Assembly: GCA_026387385.1 (NCBI GenBank)
Contig: JAPLLU010000087.1
Span: 1 to 40,515 of the forward strand
Source: Candidatus Omnitrophota bacterium
GTDB lineage: Bacteria; Omnitrophota; Gorgyraeia; Gygaellales; Profunditerraquicolaceae
Length of the DNA stretch: 40,515 nt
Direction of reading: 5' to 3'
The first letter of the stretch is position 1. The stretch itself is not shown here. More notes on this DNA, generated by a model. The model saw nothing but the letters and a program-made list of their open reading frames with translations. It was not told the origin of the DNA and did not search any database.

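Noticed and set aside
24661-40515. Separate genes for PGK, carbamate kinase, HisC, PEPCK and others
   Set aside because: There is no stop codon, intergenic gap or ribosome-binding site at any junction; all lie in one frame joined by DGG linkers. Internal start sites cannot be fully excluded but nothing in the sequence calls for them.
1-40515. Altered genetic code or stop readthrough to explain the long frame
   Set aside because: No TAA, TAG or TGA occurs in frame 1, so no recoding is needed, while all three occur freely in the other frames.

Overview
The whole window is one uninterrupted plus-strand reading frame. Frame 1, starting at base 1, runs through all 13,505 codons with no TAA, TAG or TGA, and neither the start nor the stop codon lies inside. 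The window is therefore an internal slice of a single giant gene. I see no intergenic space, tRNA, rRNA, promoter or terminator. Short ORFs in other frames and on the minus strand are shadows of this frame. Giant multidomain ORFs of this kind, moderate GC content, and a mixture of polysaccharide enzymes with detached 'housekeeping' enzymes point to Candidatus Omnitrophota (former OP3), where predicted proteins of tens of thousands of residues are known. That assignment is inference; no marker gene is present.

Layout (residues numbered from base 1). Residues 1-1460 look extracytoplasmic: two 39-residue repeats, eleven heptads, a clan GH-A/GH2-like glycoside hydrolase barrel and about 740 residues of beta-rich sequence. 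A membrane helix at about 1465-1486 is followed by Lys/Arg. Residues 1820-2880 form a membrane glycosyltransferase whose catalytic core resembles eukaryotic-type 1,3-beta-glucan synthase (GT48/FKS). A Pro/Ser/Gly linker leads to a GT4 glycosyltransferase. Then come a kinase-like fold, a phosphoglucose isomerase, a phosphohexomutase, an arginase-fold (UPF0489-like) domain, a PRPP-synthetase-like domain, two copies of a membrane-helix plus HEAT-repeat module, a CCA/poly(A)-polymerase head, two HExxE-type domains and a fucose-1-phosphate guanylyltransferase-like domain.

From residue 8221 to the end the architecture changes. The chain becomes a string of modules separated by 15 copies of a short junction motif, Asp-Gly-Gly, usually preceded by hydrophobic residues. 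Modules are, in order: an all-alpha unknown, a helical-repeat unknown, a kinase-like fold, phosphoglycerate kinase, Nudix, an unknown, a GNAT acetyltransferase, an unknown beta-rich module, carbamate kinase, a histidinol-phosphate-type aminotransferase followed by an isochorismatase-like segment, a duplicated PEP-carboxykinase-like enzyme, a glycerophosphodiesterase-like module, and the start of a second phosphoglycerate kinase. The first 126 bases of that second PGK module match the first copy at 125 positions.

How it may work together (inference): PGI, phosphohexomutase, a sugar-1-phosphate nucleotidyltransferase, a glucan-synthase-like enzyme and a GT4 could take fructose-6-phosphate to an exported glycan on one membrane-anchored chain, with a glycosidase outside. 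The DGG-separated half carries several substrate-level ATP enzymes (PGK, carbamate kinase, PEPCK). The recurring DGG junctions and nearly identical linker DNA suggest growth by in-frame module shuffling and possibly a polyprotein cut at the junctions.
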